A stretch of DNA of 64,000 nt from Planctomycetota bacterium (GCA_028281445.1 JANQJW010000105.1:1-64000); one strand, 5' to 3'. Shown: positions 1-11,568, counted from the first letter of the stretch. The notes: a model not told the origin generated them from the letters alone. Numbers and translations: made by a program.

Positions 1-94
1 AAAGAGAGTGAGAGTACGACTGACTGTGTAGAGACCATCATCATCCACTGTTGATGATGGTCTCTACACAGTCAGTCGTACTCTCACTCTCTTT
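1..94. repeat. Perfect fold-back inverted repeat at contig end
   Basis: Bases 1-43 are the exact reverse complement of 52-94, separated by the 8-base loop 44-51. The right arm reads in frame into the immunoglobulin exon that follows (…[15 protein letters not shown]), so it is genuine exon sequence. The left arm is simply its inverted copy. A perfect 43-bp palindrome at the very end of a contig is most simply a fold-back or assembly artefact. A real palindrome in the animal genome cannot be excluded from the sequence alone. Confidence 0.93.
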
Positions 95-1490
95 GCTGCT
101 AGAGACCAGGACTCAGGGACACTCTTCTGCATAGCATCAACTACCATTCCAGAGAATGGTGTGCAGACTGACATGGTCTCCTTCAGCCTCACAGTTCAAG
201 GTAAAACACATGCACACTCACCAGTGGTTGTACACAACTATTGAGGGATTCTGTATTTACAGTTGGTCCTGTTATCATCATGAGTCCTGTGGACCAGTTG
301 GTGGCTGCTGGAGACAATGTGACCTTCACATGTTCTGCTGAGGGTCTCCCCAGACCTTCCATCACATGGTTTGCACTTGTTAATGAATCCAACTCTGTAG
401 AGTTGACGACTGATGCATTCGAGATCTTTGTGACTAATGGTCCTGGGGAGCGCAGGGTGATGAGTACTGTCACACTTCCAAGTGTTCAGCCATTTCAGGC
501 GCTCACATATTCCTGCAATGCCATTAATGTTGTCAACACAGCAATATCTACAGCAAACCTCACTATTTACTGTGAGTAGCTTGATGTAATTATTTACTAC
601 TTCTTACTGACCATTTCTCACAGATGCTCCTGAGATAGTGTTCCCTCCTGATGGTTTGGTGATCACAGGAGACCAGTTTGAAGAGGTGAACTTCACTTGT
701 AGTGCTGTTGGCACTCCTCCTCCAGACATCTCTTGGATAAGACTAGATGGAGACTTCAGCACTTCAGTCATGTTTTCTGATGCTGCAGTAGAGGGGGGAT
801 ATGCTCTTTCAGATGGCTTCAGTATGGTGTCTAAAGTGAACCGGTCTCTGATGTTCACAGAGGTGTTGGATGAAGATAGTGGAGAGTATGCCTGCATAGC
901 TAACCACACTGCTGGGCAGGTACAAAGAAACTTCAATCTCCTAGTACAAGGTTAGTAATGGCTGAGAGGGATTCATTGGGTCCATCTTTGTCTTATATTA
1001 GGTTCCAGTAGTGATATTGACTGTGAGTTATGTTTCTCTATTTCAGTTGCTGCTAACATCACTCGTGGTCCTGACAATACCACTGTGACTGTTCCTAATG
1101 CTGCCTCTTTCTCCTGCACTGCTTCAGGACTACCCAGACCCGTCATCACATGGTTGAACCCCTCCTCCTCTCAGCTAGTGTCTGGTGTGGGTGGGGTCAT
1201 CATCACGGAGATGGAGGGAGGAGATAGGGAGCTGGTGAGCACTTTGAACCTGACCACAACTGCTGTATCAGCAGCAGGAGAGTACACGTGTGAGACTAGT
1301 AATGGTGTGACTGGACGTGGAGATGTCACTACAACAGCTGCCACCTTGCTAGTGTATGGTATGTGAGTGCATGATCCAGTGATGTGTGCAGAATTACTCT
1401 TGTCTTTATCATAGTGACTCCTATGGTGACTAGTGTGTACCCTGACCCCACCCAGCTGAACTATACAGTCAACATGAGAGACTCAGGGGA
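52..1490 (+). CDS. Partial metazoan gene with tandem immunoglobulin domains, interrupted by four introns
   Basis: This is a eukaryotic gene fragment. Exons read as about 52-200, 263-571, 624-950, 1047-1358 and 1415-1490. The introns (201-262, 572-623, 951-1046, 1359-1414) are 52-96 bases long, start with GT and end with AG. All four are phase 1, the classic arrangement for Ig-domain exons. Spliced, the three complete exons each encode one Ig-like domain with Cys-Trp-DxG-Y-x-C spacing, for example [16 protein letters not shown] and [10 protein letters not shown]. The last exon breaks off at its own DSGE motif, where bacterial sequence begins. Short introns and about 48% GC suit a sponge or similar animal. 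It is probably a cell-surface receptor or adhesion protein; both ends are missing. Domain family and splice signals are clear, but the source animal is inferred. Confidence 0.88.
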
Positions 1491-1494
1491 GTGA
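1484..1494. other. Junction between animal and bacterial DNA (chimera breakpoint)
   Basis: To the left, an Ig exon runs in frame up to its DSGE codons. To the right, the minus strand encodes aconitase residues ending VDLVIDH, where the family normally continues into serine. Both genes would use the bases GGAGTG here, so the breakpoint sits in a short micro-homology around 1487-1492. Base composition, intron content and codon use all change at this point. Two truncated genes of different domains of life meeting head to head is the signature of a chimeric contig. Confidence 0.9.
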
Positions 1495-1883
1495 TCGATC
1501 ACCAGGTCCACCGGCACCTGCGGGTTGATGCGCTCCGGGTCGGCGCCGGCGGCCGCCGTCGCGTCGCGCATGGCGGCCAGGTCGACCACGGCCGGCACGC
1601 CCGTGAAGTCCTGCAGCAGCACGCGGGCGGGCATGAAGGCGATCTCGGTGCTGGGCTCGGCCTGCGGGTCCCAGTTGACGATGGCCTCGATGTGGGCGCG
1701 CGTGACCGTGCGGCCGTCCTCGCGGCGCAGGAGGTTCTCGAGCAACACGCGGAGGGAGACGGGCAGGCGGTCGACGTCGCCTACGCCCTGCTGCTGCAGA
1801 GCGGGTAGCGAGGAGATCGTGTACTCGCGGCCGTTCACGGAGAGGGTGGTGCGGGTCTGGAAGGAGTCGTGGGCGTCCGGCAT
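1491..1883 (-). CDS. acnA: Aconitate hydratase A, N-terminal 131 residues only
   Basis: Encodes the start of the iron-sulfur enzyme that interconverts citrate and isocitrate in the TCA cycle. The product begins MPDAHDSF and shows AcnA N-terminal landmarks: [36 protein letters not shown] and PVDLVIDH. A full AcnA is about 900 residues, so about 85% is absent, including the cluster cysteines. The truncation is at the chimera breakpoint, not a biological frameshift. The ATG at 1883-1881 is chosen because homology begins there; longer upstream reading is out-of-frame overlap with the divergent gene at 1987. The intact genome surely carries the remainder. Confidence 0.9.
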
Positions 1884-1986
1884 AGGTCCTCGAGGGGTTG
1901 CCCCCAGTCTAGGACTCGGGAACCGGTGAGCCTCTTTGTGGTCCAATCGTTGACGTCGAGGTCCGCCTTTCTCCCGGAGTGCATCC

Positions 1987-4900
1987 ATGCCCCGTATGGC
2001 CCGATTCCTTCCCCTCTCCCTCCTCCTCGTCCTCGGCAGCCTGCCCGAGCACGGACTGCAAGCCGCTCCGCTCAGCGACGACGGCCGCGCCGCCACGGTC
2101 CTAGCCGTGCAGGGCACCGCCCTGGTGCAACCGGCCGGGCGCGCCCGCTGGACGCCTTTGGGACCCAAGTCGGTACTCTTCGCCGGGGACGTGATCCGCA
2201 CGCCTTCGCGCGGAGCCCACGCACTCGAGTGGCGCTCGTCCAAGGGCACGTTCCTCCTCGGCCCCGGCGGCCGCATCCAGCTCAACAAGGACGGACCGCA
2301 CCTCGTGCAGGGCGAGCTCGCGGTGACCGCCCCCGAGGGCAAGGTCGCCACCGTCCGCTCGGCCGGTGAGATGCACGCCGCCTCGAACGGACACATGTAC
2401 CTGCGAGGCGGAACGGCGGGACTGCTGAAGACGACGCCGCGCTGGGTCGAGGGCTATCGCTCGTCGTCGAGCAACGAGTGGATGGGATCGCTCCTCGCGA
2501 AGGTCGACGGCCGGGACGTACCGCTGGCGGTCGGCTACCACAAGGTCGACGCCGAGATCCGGGACCAGATCGCACGCACGACCATCGAGCAGTCCTTCAT
2601 CAACTCGACCAGTAGGCGCCTCGAGGGCGTCTTCTACTTCCCGCTCCCAGCCGACGCCTCCATCTCGGGCTTCGCGATGTGGATCGGCGGCGAGCTGGTC
2701 GAGGCCGACATCGTCGAGCGCCAGCGCGCGCGCCAGATCTACGAAGACATCCTGCGGCGCAAGAAGGACCCGGGCCTGCTCGAGTGGGAAGGCGGCAACC
2801 TCTTCAAGGCGCGCGTCTTCCCGATCGAGGCGCACTCGGAGAAGCGCATCCGCATCCGCTACACACAAGTCCTGCCCCTCGAAGGCTCGACGATGCGCTA
2901 CCGCTACGCACTGCGCAGCGAGCTGCTCCGGAGCAAGCCGCTGCGCGAGCTCCAGCTCACCGTCCGCGTGGTCTCCGAGACGCCCATCGAGGAGGTCAGC
3001 TCCCCCACACACGAGACGCTGAAGAGCAGCACGGCAAACGAGGCCACAGTCCAGTTCAGCGCAAGCGAGTACCGCCCGGACAAGGACTTCGAGGTCGCGG
3101 TCAAGCTCGCACGCGGCGCCGAGCTTACCGCCATCCCCCACCGCCGCGGGGATGACGGGTACTTCATGATGTTGCTGGCGCCGCCGGACGAAGAGGCGGG
3201 CCGCTGGAAACGCGACCTCGTACCCGACGGCAAGCCCCTGCATCTCGTGATCCTGGCCGACACTTCCGGCAGCATGGACGCGGCCGCGCGTTCTGCGCAG
3301 GAGCAGTTCATCGCCGGCCTGGCGGGCGTGCTCGGGGAGCAAGACCGGATCAGCCTGTTGGCGTGCGACGTCCGGGCCACGGCGCTGACGACCGAGCCGA
3401 CGCCGCCCGCGGATCTCGAGCGCGCGCTCGAGCAGCTCGCGGCCACGCGCTCGCTGGGCTGGACCGACATCGATCGGGCGTTGAGCAAGGCGCTCGGCAT
3501 GGCTACCGACGGCAGCGTGCTCGTCTACATCGGGGACGGCGTCGGCACGACGGGCGACGCCGATCCGGTCGCGCTCGCCGAGCGCATCGACGCGCTGGGC
3601 AAGAATGCCAAGGTCACGATGCACGCGGTCGCGGTCAGCTCGTCCTACGAAGCGCCCGTGCTCGAGGCTCTCGCACGCATCGGCGGCGGCTCGGTCCGAA
3701 CGGTAGGCGACCGACCCGTCAAGGACGCCTTCGCCCTCCTCGCCGAAGCCGCCCGTCCGGCGCTGCGGGACATCCGCATCTCCGTCGAGGGCATCCGCAC
3801 CGCGCGCGTCTACCCGCAGCGGCCGCCGAACCTCCCCATGGGGCAGCAGCAAATCGTGCTGGGCCGCTATCTCCCGACGGGCGAAGCCCAGACCGGCCGC
3901 GTGGTCGTGACCGGCACACGCGCCGGCAAGCCGGTGCGTTTCACGGCGGAGCTCACGGTGCCCGCGGGCGATGCAGGCAACTCCTTCCTGCCGCGGCTCT
4001 GGGGCCGGCGCCACATCGATGCGCTGCTCGCGCAGGGTGCGAGCAAGCAGAACCAGGAGGAGATCGTCGCCTTCAGCGAGCGCTTCGGCATCATGACGCC
4101 CTACACGTCCTTCCTCGTGCTCGAGAGCGACGAGGATCGCGAACGCTACGGCGTCGAACGTCGTGTCCGCATGCGCGACGGCGAGCGCTTCTTCGCCGAG
4201 GCACGCGATCGCGCGACGTTGGAGAAGCAGCGCGCGCTCATGAAGGCAGCGGGCCGGTGGCGGCAACAGCTCCGTCGGAAGACGCTGCTCGAGATTGCGC
4301 GTCTGGGGCGCGATCTGCCGATCGAGACGCCGCCACGATTCGCCGACATGAATGCGGACGGCTCCGTGGCCTTCGGCCTGGTCGACGAGGCGCGTGAGGT
4401 GTTCCGCAGCCAGATCGGCATCGGTGGCGGTGCAGGCGGGGCGTTCCGCGGCCGCGGGGGCGCGCGCAGTGCGCCGGCCGTCGGCAGCGAGCTGCGTGCA
4501 CTCGAGTCGGCGTCGAGCTGGGACGCCCGCATACCCGCTGACCCGATGGCGATGCCGGCATCACCTGCCGCGGCGCCGGCACCGTCCGCCGCCATGCCCG
4601 CCCGGCGCGCCTCCAAGAGCAAGGCGGCGGCGGATGCAGAGCCGGCGGACGAACTCGATGGGCTCGAAGAGAGTCTCGAGGACATGGCCGAGGCCATCGA
4701 CTTCGAGGAGGACAAGTCCGGCGGCTTCGGGTTCAGCTCGTACGGGCGGCGAGGCCAGTCCTCGCGCGTGACTGCAGGCCTCGGCTGGTCCGACGCCGCG
4801 ATGCGCTATCGCGGCTACCGCTGGCGGCCGCCTGCGTTCCATCTCGGGACGCTCGGCTTCCCCACCCTGCCTCCGCCGCCCGCCCCGCTCGAAGGCGAGC

Positions 4901-7900
4901 CCGGCGAGCCGTGGAACGAGGAGGTAACGGCGCTCCTGCGTTCGCTCATCCGCCGCGACCACGTGCGCTCCGTCAAAGGCGGATTGCAGTTCGTCATCCG
5001 CAACGAGAACCTGCACGGGACCCGCGGCACGGTGATCGGCGCGAGCACGATTCAAGGCTGGATCGGGAACACGGAGTGGCGCTTGCGCTCCGAAACCGGC
5101 GGCGCGGGCGAGCCGCGCGAACACTGGCTGCATGACGGCACGGTCGGTGCCTTGGCCGTCGCGCGGCGCCTCGCACGCACGCGGGACGCCGAGGACGAGG
5201 ACGCGAACGCCTGGTGGCTGCCGATCTGGGACCTGCAGACGCGCGACGTGATCCGCACCTGGAAGCAGCAGGGCTACCGCGCGCGCATCGCGAAGCGAGA
5301 GGACGGGCGCGTCCTCGTCGTGCTCGAGATGCGCAAGCCGGACCGGCGCCGCACCGAGCTGTTGATCGACACCGAGAAGCAGGCGTTGCTCTCGCAGTCG
5401 CACTACGACGGCCACGCGGCGCTCTCGAACCGCACGGTCTACACGAACCACGTCGAGGTTGCGGGCCGCTGGTGGGCGCAGACGATCGAACGATGGAACC
5501 GGAATCAGCAGCGCGTCGGACGAACGGCCGTCCTGGTCAGCCCGCTCGCGGCCGGCGCGCTGGAGGGCGAAGCCGCGCGTGCCACCGCCGAACAGGCCGA
5601 CGTCATCACGATCCATGGCACGCTCCCGAAGGTGCCGGCTGCCAAGCAGACCCGGCACGAGAAGCGCGCCACGTTCGTCGATCACCTCGTCGTGGCACTG
5701 CGCCACGGCCACCGACAGCAGTGGAAGACCGCGCTCGCCGCGTGGGACGCCGCCCAGGGGTTGGTGAACGACAAGCCTGGCCGGCGCTGGATCCGCATGG
5801 AGTTCCTCGCCCGCAATCGCCAGGGCGAGGCGTTCAAGGGCTACCTGCGTGACCTGATCGGCCACGTGGGCACCGAGCCCGGCGCGGCGACACGTTTTCT
5901 CGCGCAGCTGGTCTGGGCACGCAGCGGCATCCTCGGCGCGAACGAGCGCAGCGCCCTGCTCGACGACCTGAAGGCACGTTGGATCGACGCATCGAGCCCG
6001 GCGGCCGACGGGCGGCGCGAGTCGTGGATGCTCACGCGCGCTGCCATGTACACGAGCGCCGGCAAGCCGCGTCAGGCGCTGGCAATCGCCAAAGAGGCCG
6101 CCGAGGCCTTTCCGCACTCGTTCCGCGCGCAGCGCCACTACACGAACGGTCTGTGGTCGACGGCGCGGCCGGAAGCAGCCATCGAACACGCGCGCATGCT
6201 CCTCGCGGACCGCGAGCCGTGGATGGAGAGCGAGCGCCACGGGATCTACGACCTACTCGCCAACCTGCTGTGGGATCGGCGCCGCATCGAGGAGCTCGAG
6301 CAGACGCTTGCAGCCTGGATCGAGCACGAGTCGCGCGATCGCACCACGTGGAAGCGCTGGTTCTCGATTCCCTACTTCCGCGGCAACGACAAGGCGGGTG
6401 ACGAGACGCTACTCGCTGCGTTGCAGAAGCGGATCGACGACGACGCGCCGGAACCCGCCTGGGTGCGCCTGGGCGCAGCGGCCGACATCGCGCTTGGCAA
6501 TGGGTGGAACTTCCACGCGCAGCGCATCGAAGAGATGTTCCACCAACCGCTCGCGGACCTCGTGCGCCATCTCTGGCGCAACGTGGAGCGCAGCGACACG
6601 CCCGTCTACCGCATCCTGAGCGACTGGCGCTTCGGTCGGACCGACGGGGGCCGCAACATCCGTCAGTCGATGCGCGCAGACGTGCTGGCCGAAGGCGCCA
6701 TCGAGTCGATGCCGGTCGTACGACTCAAGCGCTACATCGAGTGGATCGGCTGGGGTCCGAAACAGGTCCAGGACGAACCGTGGCAACAGACTCTCGATCG
6801 CGTCCGCGCGCGCTGGAACGCGGCCAAGGACAAGGACGAACGCGGCACACTCGGAAACCTCGTGCTCAAGCTGCTCGATGCGCGCGGACGGCGCGAAGAG
6901 GCCATCGCCTTCGCCCGCGTCCGCCTCGAGTCCGCGCACGAGACCGTGCGCGTGGCCCGTGCCACCGACCTCTACAAACGGCTGCTCAAGACCCCCGTGC
7001 GGGACGAGCACCAGACGGAAGCGCGCGAGGACGAGGTCGTGGCGCTGCTCCCGCGACTCGTGAACCCCAAGGACGCCAAGGAAGCAACACGAGCCGGTAT
7101 CGCGCGGCGCGCCCGTGCACTGGCCAAGCAGCTCTACACGTGGCGCTACGAGCGCGCGCTCGGAACACCCAAGGAGCGCGAGCCGTTGTCCCGCGCGGCG
7201 CTCAAGACGCTGCGCAAGGAGGCGCGCCAGTCCACGCGCGAATGGCTGACCGCGCGCATGGGCAAGGCCGAGAGTGCCGCGGACGAGCACCACAAGCCGT
7301 GGCTGCGCCTCGAGCGCCTCGCCTACGGCGTCGAAGCCGGCAAGGACCTCGAGAGCCTCGTCGCCGAGGCCGCGGGCGTGTTGCAGGCCGACTGGAAACG
7401 GGAGGACATTCCGCTCGATCGCCTGATCCGGGAACGAGCCGCCGTCGTAATGGCCTACGCCGCAACGCGCCGCAACGCATCCGATGCCCTCCAGGAGAGC
7501 GTGCTCGCGACCCTGCGGGCGGGCGAGGAAGCGGAGCCTGAGAAGGACGCGGACGACGAGCCGAAGGACCTGCTGGATTGGCGGCGCCAGATCGCACGAC
7601 TGCTGATCGCATTGGACCGCGCGCCCGCGCTCGAGACCGCGCTGCGCGCGTGGATCGTCCCGGCCAAGGTCGAGAGCCGCTGGCGCAAGGCGCTTGGCTA
7701 TCTCCTGGCCGAGACCGGGCGCCTTGCAGACGCCGCCGGGCAGTTCGAAGAGGTCGACGCGCTCGGCGAGTTGGCCGCCGGTGACTACCGCGTACTCGCC
7801 GACTGGTACCTCGTGCTCGATCGCGATGCCGATCGCGAGGCGGTGCTGGACAAGCGCTACGACCACATGAACGAGTACGGCATCTCGTCCACCATCTGGG

Positions 7901-10602
7901 CGCTCCAGCGGAAGATGAGCAGCCGCGCGGGCGGCGTCCCCGGGGATCTGGATCCGGAGATCTTCCGCGCGCTGCGCGCCCTGATGCGCAAGGCGACGTG
8001 GCCGGGCAACTACTGGAACCGCATCCGCAACGTCTACCGCCCGACCAAGGACTTCCGCGCGCTGGAGTCGGTGACCGAGGGCTTGATCGGTCACACGAAG
8101 GAAGGCATCTACGGATTCCTCGCCCGGCTGACGCGGCTGCTCCGCGAAGTACACGAGGAAGCGACGCTCGACGCCTTGCGCGAGTGGCTCGACACCGTTC
8201 GCGGCGAAACAGACAGCGCGCTCGAGCGCCGGGCGCTTCTGCTGGCCACCGCGCTGGTCGAAGGTCGTGCGGCCGACGTCCCGGAAGCGGACGTGGACCA
8301 CGGCAAGCGCGCGTTGGCCGCACTGAAGCAGGCGTTCCAGGAAGCCTGGCAACCCGGGGAACGCTGGCTCATGGCGAGCCACCTCCACAACCTGGGCGCC
8401 GTCAAGGACGAAGCGACGCGCGACGAGCAGCTGCGCCAACTGGCTGCGCTGCATCGCGACACGAAGGACGAGCAGACGCGCCTGCGCATCGCACACGTGC
8501 AGGCGAAGACCCACTGGGCCTACAAGCAAAAGGAGCGCGCGCTCGCGATCCTCCACGCAGCCGTCGCCGAGACGCGCGCGGCCAACGAAGGCCGTGTCCC
8601 GATGGACAGTCGCAACGTGTTCGACACGTACGCGAACTGGCTGTCGGAGATGGGTCGCTTCCGCGACGCCGAGCGCGAGATCCAGGCCGAAATCGAGAAG
8701 GCCGACCTGCACGTGCGCAGGCAAGGGCTCACCCGCTTCCTGTTCCAGCACTACGTCAAGGCCGTGTGGGCCGGCGGGAGCACCTCCCTGGGCCGTGGCA
8801 CGGCATTGTTCACGGCTGTTCGCGATCGCATCGAAGCCAACATGGCGGAGAGCCCTGCAACGCTCGGCGAAGTGCTGCCGGCGTACCTGGATCTCCACAA
8901 ACACGCGCAGAAGCGCGGCGCACCGGGTGACGCGGCGCGCCAGCTCGACCGGTTCGGGCGCGAACGGTTCCCGGCCCTGTTGGCGCGCGTGCCGCTGGCA
9001 GCGGCGAGTCATGTCGACGCCACGGCGCGCATGCTCCGCGAGCTGCTCGGCCGGCGCGAGGCCATTGCCTTCGTCCTGGACCGCAACGACGCGGAGCCGC
9101 GCTGGCTCGAACGCATCAACCGCACGATCTGGAACGACTGCAACCGCGAGCTCGCGCAGTGGCGCCACGAAGCGGGCTCGATCGGCGACCTCGAACCGCG
9201 TCTGTTCGCGCTCGTGGACGGGCGCCTGGCGCGACACCTCGCCTCCGGTGACTACACCGGCAGCCACTTCTGGTCGCGCGGCAACAAGTGGTTCTGGGCT
9301 GCGCGCGCATCGGAATTCGCGGCCACGGCGGAGCGGATCGCCGAGCTCCGGATCGAGTCGCCGACCACCGTGATGCGGTGCGCCAAGATGCTCTACAGCC
9401 GTCTTGGCTTCGGCGGCCGCGGCATCGCCCTGCTCCAGGCCGCACACGGTCGCGGCCAGCTCGACCTGGGCGGACGCTGGACCCTGGCACAGTGGCTCTA
9501 TTCGACGCGCCGCCTGAAGGACTGCCTGCCGATGCTCGAGGCGCTCATCGCCGAGCGCCCGGACACGCTGACCTATCGGACGCATCTCGTGAAGGCGCTC
9601 GCCGACCTGAAGCGCAAGACCGAGTCGCGCGAGGCGCTGGACGCCATCGAGGCCCGGTGGCGGGAGCGCAAGCGCTGGACCGAGAACGTCGCTGCACGCG
9701 TCGCCCGGCTTGCCGCCGAACAGCGCTGGGCGGAGCGCTCGGTGCGGTGGATCGAAGAGGCCATCCGGCTGCGCCAGGAAGCGCGCGGCCATCGCGGCGG
9801 CGTGGATCGCAGTCTGGCGAGCTACTACCAGACGCTGGCGCTGGGCCGGGCGCAGCTCGGGCAGACCCAGGAGGCAGTCCGCGCGGCGGCCTCCGGCATC
9901 CTGATGACCGGCACGCGCCATCGCGGCCGCTACCAGGAGGCGGTGCAGGTTCTCGACCGGGTCCTGCGCGACACGTCGACGCTCGATGCGTACGCGGCGA
10001 GCTACGAGACGGAGGTCGAGAAGAGCGGATTGGACGCGCCGATCCTGCGCAAGGCGTTGGCGCGCGCGTACGAGCGCCGTGCGAACCAGGAAGCCGCGCT
10101 GCGCCACCTGCTCATCGCCCGCGAGCTCGAACCCGGTGATGCCGATACGCACAAGCGATTGGTCGCGCTCTACGACCGACTCGGTGCAGCCGACAAGGCG
10201 CGCGACGCGTTGCTCACATCCATCAGACTCGCACCGCGGAACTACGACGCCTATGTGGAGCTCGCGGAGCGCTACTACAAGGCCCGAGACGACAACCAGG
10301 CCGAGCGCGCGCTCACGACGCTCGCGGAGATGGCGCCCAACCAACCCGACGGGCACCGCCGGCTGGCGGAGTTCCGCGGCAAGGAGGAGCGCTGGAAGGA
10401 GGCTGTCGTCCAGTGGCGCCAGGTGGTGCGTACGGACCGGCTGAACCCGACCGGGTGGATCGCGCTCGCGAAGGCGCTGCTCGAGATCGAGCAGACCGAC
10501 GACGCCCGCAAGGCGCTGGACCACGTGCTCAAGACGGATTGGGAGCCGCGCTTCAAGAAGGCGAAGACCGAGGCGGCGACGCTGCGAGCCAAGTTGCCGT
10601 AG
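1987..10602 (+). CDS. Giant secreted FecR-VIT-VWA protein with long helical/TPR repeat region (2871 aa)
   Basis: A single intact 2871-residue frame. Residues 1-26 form a signal peptide. Residues about 35-150 resemble a FecR-like beta domain. About 160-290 is a VIT domain ([38 protein letters not shown]). About 415-590 is a von Willebrand A domain with an intact MIDAS start, DTSGS at 425-429. A Gly/Ala-rich linker (about 809-870) precedes a region of unknown fold. From about residue 1150 to the end there are Trp/Arg/Ala-rich helical repeats, with recognisable TPRs near the C-terminus ([40 protein letters not shown]). VIT-VWA proteins are known as secreted or surface proteins binding metal-dependent ligands. 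The partner here is unknown. A GGAG lies about 7 bases before the ATG. Long minus-strand frames opposite this gene are GC-driven shadows. Confidence 0.9.
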   Translation: MPRMARFLPLSLLLVLGSLPEHGLQAAPLSDDGRAATVLAVQGTALVQPAGRARWTPLGPKSVLFAGDVIRTPSRGAHALEWRSSKGTFLLGPGGRIQLNKDGPHLVQGELAVTAPEGKVATVRSAGEMHAASNGHMYLRGGTAGLLKTTPRWVEGYRSSSSNEWMGSLLAKVDGRDVPLAVGYHKVDAEIRDQIARTTIEQSFINSTSRRLEGVFYFPLPADASISGFAMWIGGELVEADIVERQRARQIYEDILRRKKDPGLLEWEGGNLFKARVFPIEAHSEKRIRIRYTQVLPLEGSTMRYRYALRSELLRSKPLRELQLTVRVVSETPIEEVSSPTHETLKSSTANEATVQFSASEYRPDKDFEVAVKLARGAELTAIPHRRGDDGYFMMLLAPPDEEAGRWKRDLVPDGKPLHLVILADTSGSMDAAARSAQEQFIAGLAGVLGEQDRISLLACDVRATALTTEPTPPADLERALEQLAATRSLGWTDIDRALSKALGMATDGSVLVYIGDGVGTTGDADPVALAERIDALGKNAKVTMHAVAVSSSYEAPVLEALARIGGGSVRTVGDRPVKDAFALLAEAARPALRDIRISVEGIRTARVYPQRPPNLPMGQQQIVLGRYLPTGEAQTGRVVVTGTRAGKPVRFTAELTVPAGDAGNSFLPRLWGRRHIDALLAQGASKQNQEEIVAFSERFGIMTPYTSFLVLESDEDRERYGVERRVRMRDGERFFAEARDRATLEKQRALMKAAGRWRQQLRRKTLLEIARLGRDLPIETPPRFADMNADGSVAFGLVDEAREVFRSQIGIGGGAGGAFRGRGGARSAPAVGSELRALESASSWDARIPADPMAMPASPAAAPAPSAAMPARRASKSKAAADAEPADELDGLEESLEDMAEAIDFEEDKSGGFGFSSYGRRGQSSRVTAGLGWSDAAMRYRGYRWRPPAFHLGTLGFPTLPPPPAPLEGEPGEPWNEEVTALLRSLIRRDHVRSVKGGLQFVIRNENLHGTRGTVIGASTIQGWIGNTEWRLRSETGGAGEPREHWLHDGTVGALAVARRLARTRDAEDEDANAWWLPIWDLQTRDVIRTWKQQGYRARIAKREDGRVLVVLEMRKPDRRRTELLIDTEKQALLSQSHYDGHAALSNRTVYTNHVEVAGRWWAQTIERWNRNQQRVGRTAVLVSPLAAGALEGEAARATAEQADVITIHGTLPKVPAAKQTRHEKRATFVDHLVVALRHGHRQQWKTALAAWDAAQGLVNDKPGRRWIRMEFLARNRQGEAFKGYLRDLIGHVGTEPGAATRFLAQLVWARSGILGANERSALLDDLKARWIDASSPAADGRRESWMLTRAAMYTSAGKPRQALAIAKEAAEAFPHSFRAQRHYTNGLWSTARPEAAIEHARMLLADREPWMESERHGIYDLLANLLWDRRRIEELEQTLAAWIEHESRDRTTWKRWFSIPYFRGNDKAGDETLLAALQKRIDDDAPEPAWVRLGAAADIALGNGWNFHAQRIEEMFHQPLADLVRHLWRNVERSDTPVYRILSDWRFGRTDGGRNIRQSMRADVLAEGAIESMPVVRLKRYIEWIGWGPKQVQDEPWQQTLDRVRARWNAAKDKDERGTLGNLVLKLLDARGRREEAIAFARVRLESAHETVRVARATDLYKRLLKTPVRDEHQTEAREDEVVALLPRLVNPKDAKEATRAGIARRARALAKQLYTWRYERALGTPKEREPLSRAALKTLRKEARQSTREWLTARMGKAESAADEHHKPWLRLERLAYGVEAGKDLESLVAEAAGVLQADWKREDIPLDRLIRERAAVVMAYAATRRNASDALQESVLATLRAGEEAEPEKDADDEPKDLLDWRRQIARLLIALDRAPALETALRAWIVPAKVESRWRKALGYLLAETGRLADAAGQFEEVDALGELAAGDYRVLADWYLVLDRDADREAVLDKRYDHMNEYGISSTIWALQRKMSSRAGGVPGDLDPEIFRALRALMRKATWPGNYWNRIRNVYRPTKDFRALESVTEGLIGHTKEGIYGFLARLTRLLREVHEEATLDALREWLDTVRGETDSALERRALLLATALVEGRAADVPEADVDHGKRALAALKQAFQEAWQPGERWLMASHLHNLGAVKDEATRDEQLRQLAALHRDTKDEQTRLRIAHVQAKTHWAYKQKERALAILHAAVAETRAANEGRVPMDSRNVFDTYANWLSEMGRFRDAEREIQAEIEKADLHVRRQGLTRFLFQHYVKAVWAGGSTSLGRGTALFTAVRDRIEANMAESPATLGEVLPAYLDLHKHAQKRGAPGDAARQLDRFGRERFPALLARVPLAAASHVDATARMLRELLGRREAIAFVLDRNDAEPRWLERINRTIWNDCNRELAQWRHEAGSIGDLEPRLFALVDGRLARHLASGDYTGSHFWSRGNKWFWAARASEFAATAERIAELRIESPTTVMRCAKMLYSRLGFGGRGIALLQAAHGRGQLDLGGRWTLAQWLYSTRRLKDCLPMLEALIAERPDTLTYRTHLVKALADLKRKTESREALDAIEARWRERKRWTENVAARVARLAAEQRWAERSVRWIEEAIRLRQEARGHRGGVDRSLASYYQTLALGRAQLGQTQEAVRAAASGILMTGTRHRGRYQEAVQVLDRVLRDTSTLDAYAASYETEVEKSGLDAPILRKALARAYERRANQEAALRHLLIARELEPGDADTHKRLVALYDRLGAADKARDALLTSIRLAPRNYDAYVELAERYYKARDDNQAERALTTLAEMAPNQPDGHRRLAEFRGKEERWKEAVVQWRQVVRTDRLNPTGWIALAKALLEIEQTDDARKALDHVLKTDWEPRFKKAKTEAATLRAKLP

Positions 10603-10792
10603 GCCAGAGTCAGCCCGCGGCCACCACCGAGCGACCGAGACCAACCGCGCCCTTGCGCGCCTCGCGTGGCCGTGGCCGTGGCCGAGTGGATGCACGCCGA
10701 CGGTGTGGGAGCCACGCGGCTCGGCCTCCGTGTGTGCTAGCTACGCCCTACGGGGTCGCGAGGACACCCACCATCGCGATAGAGTGGCGCGC

Positions 10793-11095
10793 ATGGCCAC
10801 CGAAGCACCGACTGTCGAATCGGAGGTCGAGAGCCGTACGGAGCTCGCGCCCCGGTGGAAGGTGCTGCTCCTCAACGACGACGTCACGACATTCGAGTTC
10901 GTCATCTGGCTGCTGATGACGCTGTTCCACAAGCCGCGTGCAGAAGCCCAGGAGCTAACCTGGGAGATCCACGAGACGGGCTCGGCGCTCGTCACGGTGA
11001 CGAGCTTCGAGCGCGCTGAGCTCTACGTGGAGCAGGTCCGTTCCCTTGCGCGTCCGCGCGGATTCCCCCTGAGCGCCGAGATCGAGCCGGCGTAG
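10793..11095 (+). CDS. clpS: ClpS adaptor protein
   Basis: A 100-residue cytoplasmic adaptor that hands N-degron substrates to the ClpAP protease. Family landmarks are present: WKVLLLNDDVTTFEFVIWLL (the NDD substrate pocket) and the ending ARPRGFPLSAEIEPA, matching the ClpS C-terminal strand. The length is typical. The ATG at 10793 is preferred over an upstream start at 10703, whose extra codons show neither homology nor typical codon use. No clpA lies beside it, so it is probably transcribed alone from the 190-base gap upstream. That gap contains a GC-rich run and no other gene that I can see. Confidence 0.93.
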   Translation: MATEAPTVESEVESRTELAPRWKVLLLNDDVTTFEFVIWLLMTLFHKPRAEAQELTWEIHETGSALVTVTSFERAELYVEQVRSLARPRGFPLSAEIEPA

Positions 11096-11163
11096 CCCTC
11101 CCCGACCTTCGTTGTTTGTCAGCAACAGGTCACGGGGCCCCCATTTTCTGGGCGCGAAGCATG

Positions 11164-11222
11164 GGGGAAACGTTCCCCAGAGGCCTTCGCAAGTTGACTT
11201 TCCAGACAGCCGAATGCATAGG
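11164..11222 (+). promoter_or_regulatory. Candidate promoter with inverted-repeat operator for the Cys-rich lipoprotein
   Basis: TTGACT at 11194-11199 is a good sigma-70 -35 box. The best -10 at 17-base spacing is CATAGG (11217-11222), which is weak. Sixteen bases before the -35 box lies an inverted repeat, GGGGAA-ACG-TTCCCC (11164-11178), which could be an operator. The start codon is 40 bases downstream with GGAGG in front of it. Sequence elements are seen; function is inferred. Confidence 0.4.
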
Positions 11223-11262
11223 TTGAGGCAAGGATTCGGGCGCGAAGGCGTCGGAGGGAACC

Positions 11263-11568
11263 ATGAAGAACCTGAGTCTGCTCGCCGTGCTTGGCGCGGT
11301 CGTCGTCCTGTCCCTTGCGGGCTGCTCCACGACCCAGAGCTCGTGCGGCTGCATCCCCGGCAACTGCTGCAGCTGGGACTTTTACAAGCCCTGCGACCTG
11401 ATCGAAGGCCGCGTGGACGGACAGTGCCCGCGTGTCTGCGGTGAGCCCCGCTGCTGCCAGGGCGTCGTCGCGACCCGCTGCTACGACCTGCCGGTCCAGC
11501 AGCCCAAGGCCGTCGTGGTCGAAGAGGTCGTCGAGGAAGCCGCGCCGGCCGCCCCCGCGGGCGAGTAG
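11263..11568 (+). CDS. Small cysteine-rich lipoprotein (101 aa)
   Basis: The N-terminus MKNLSLLAVLGAVVVLSLAGC is a signal peptide ending in a lipobox (LAGC), so Cys21 should be lipidated after Lgt and LspA processing. The mature part holds ten further cysteines within about 55 residues (motifs CGC, NCC, RCC), then an acidic/Pro-Ala tail (VVVEEVVEEAAPAAPAGE). It may be disulfide-bonded or metal-binding; no family is recognised. GGAGG stands 7-8 bases before the ATG and a strong hairpin follows the gene, so it looks like a monocistronic unit. Lipobox and cysteine count are direct; function is unknown. Confidence 0.85.
   Translation: MKNLSLLAVLGAVVVLSLAGCSTTQSSCGCIPGNCCSWDFYKPCDLIEGRVDGQCPRVCGEPRCCQGVVATRCYDLPVQQPKAVVVEEVVEEAAPAAPAGE

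Noticed and set aside
1-94. Terminal inverted repeat as an insertion-sequence end
   Set aside because: No transposase or target duplication; the right arm is coding exon sequence.
1-1490. Transfer of an animal Ig gene into the bacterial genome
   Set aside because: Introns are intact, the bacterial gene is cut at the join and composition switches sharply; an assembly chimera explains this better.
6409-10695. 1428-residue minus-strand open frame opposite the giant gene
   Set aside because: Low-complexity Arg/Ala/Gly composition typical of a GC-rich shadow; the plus strand encodes recognisable domains.
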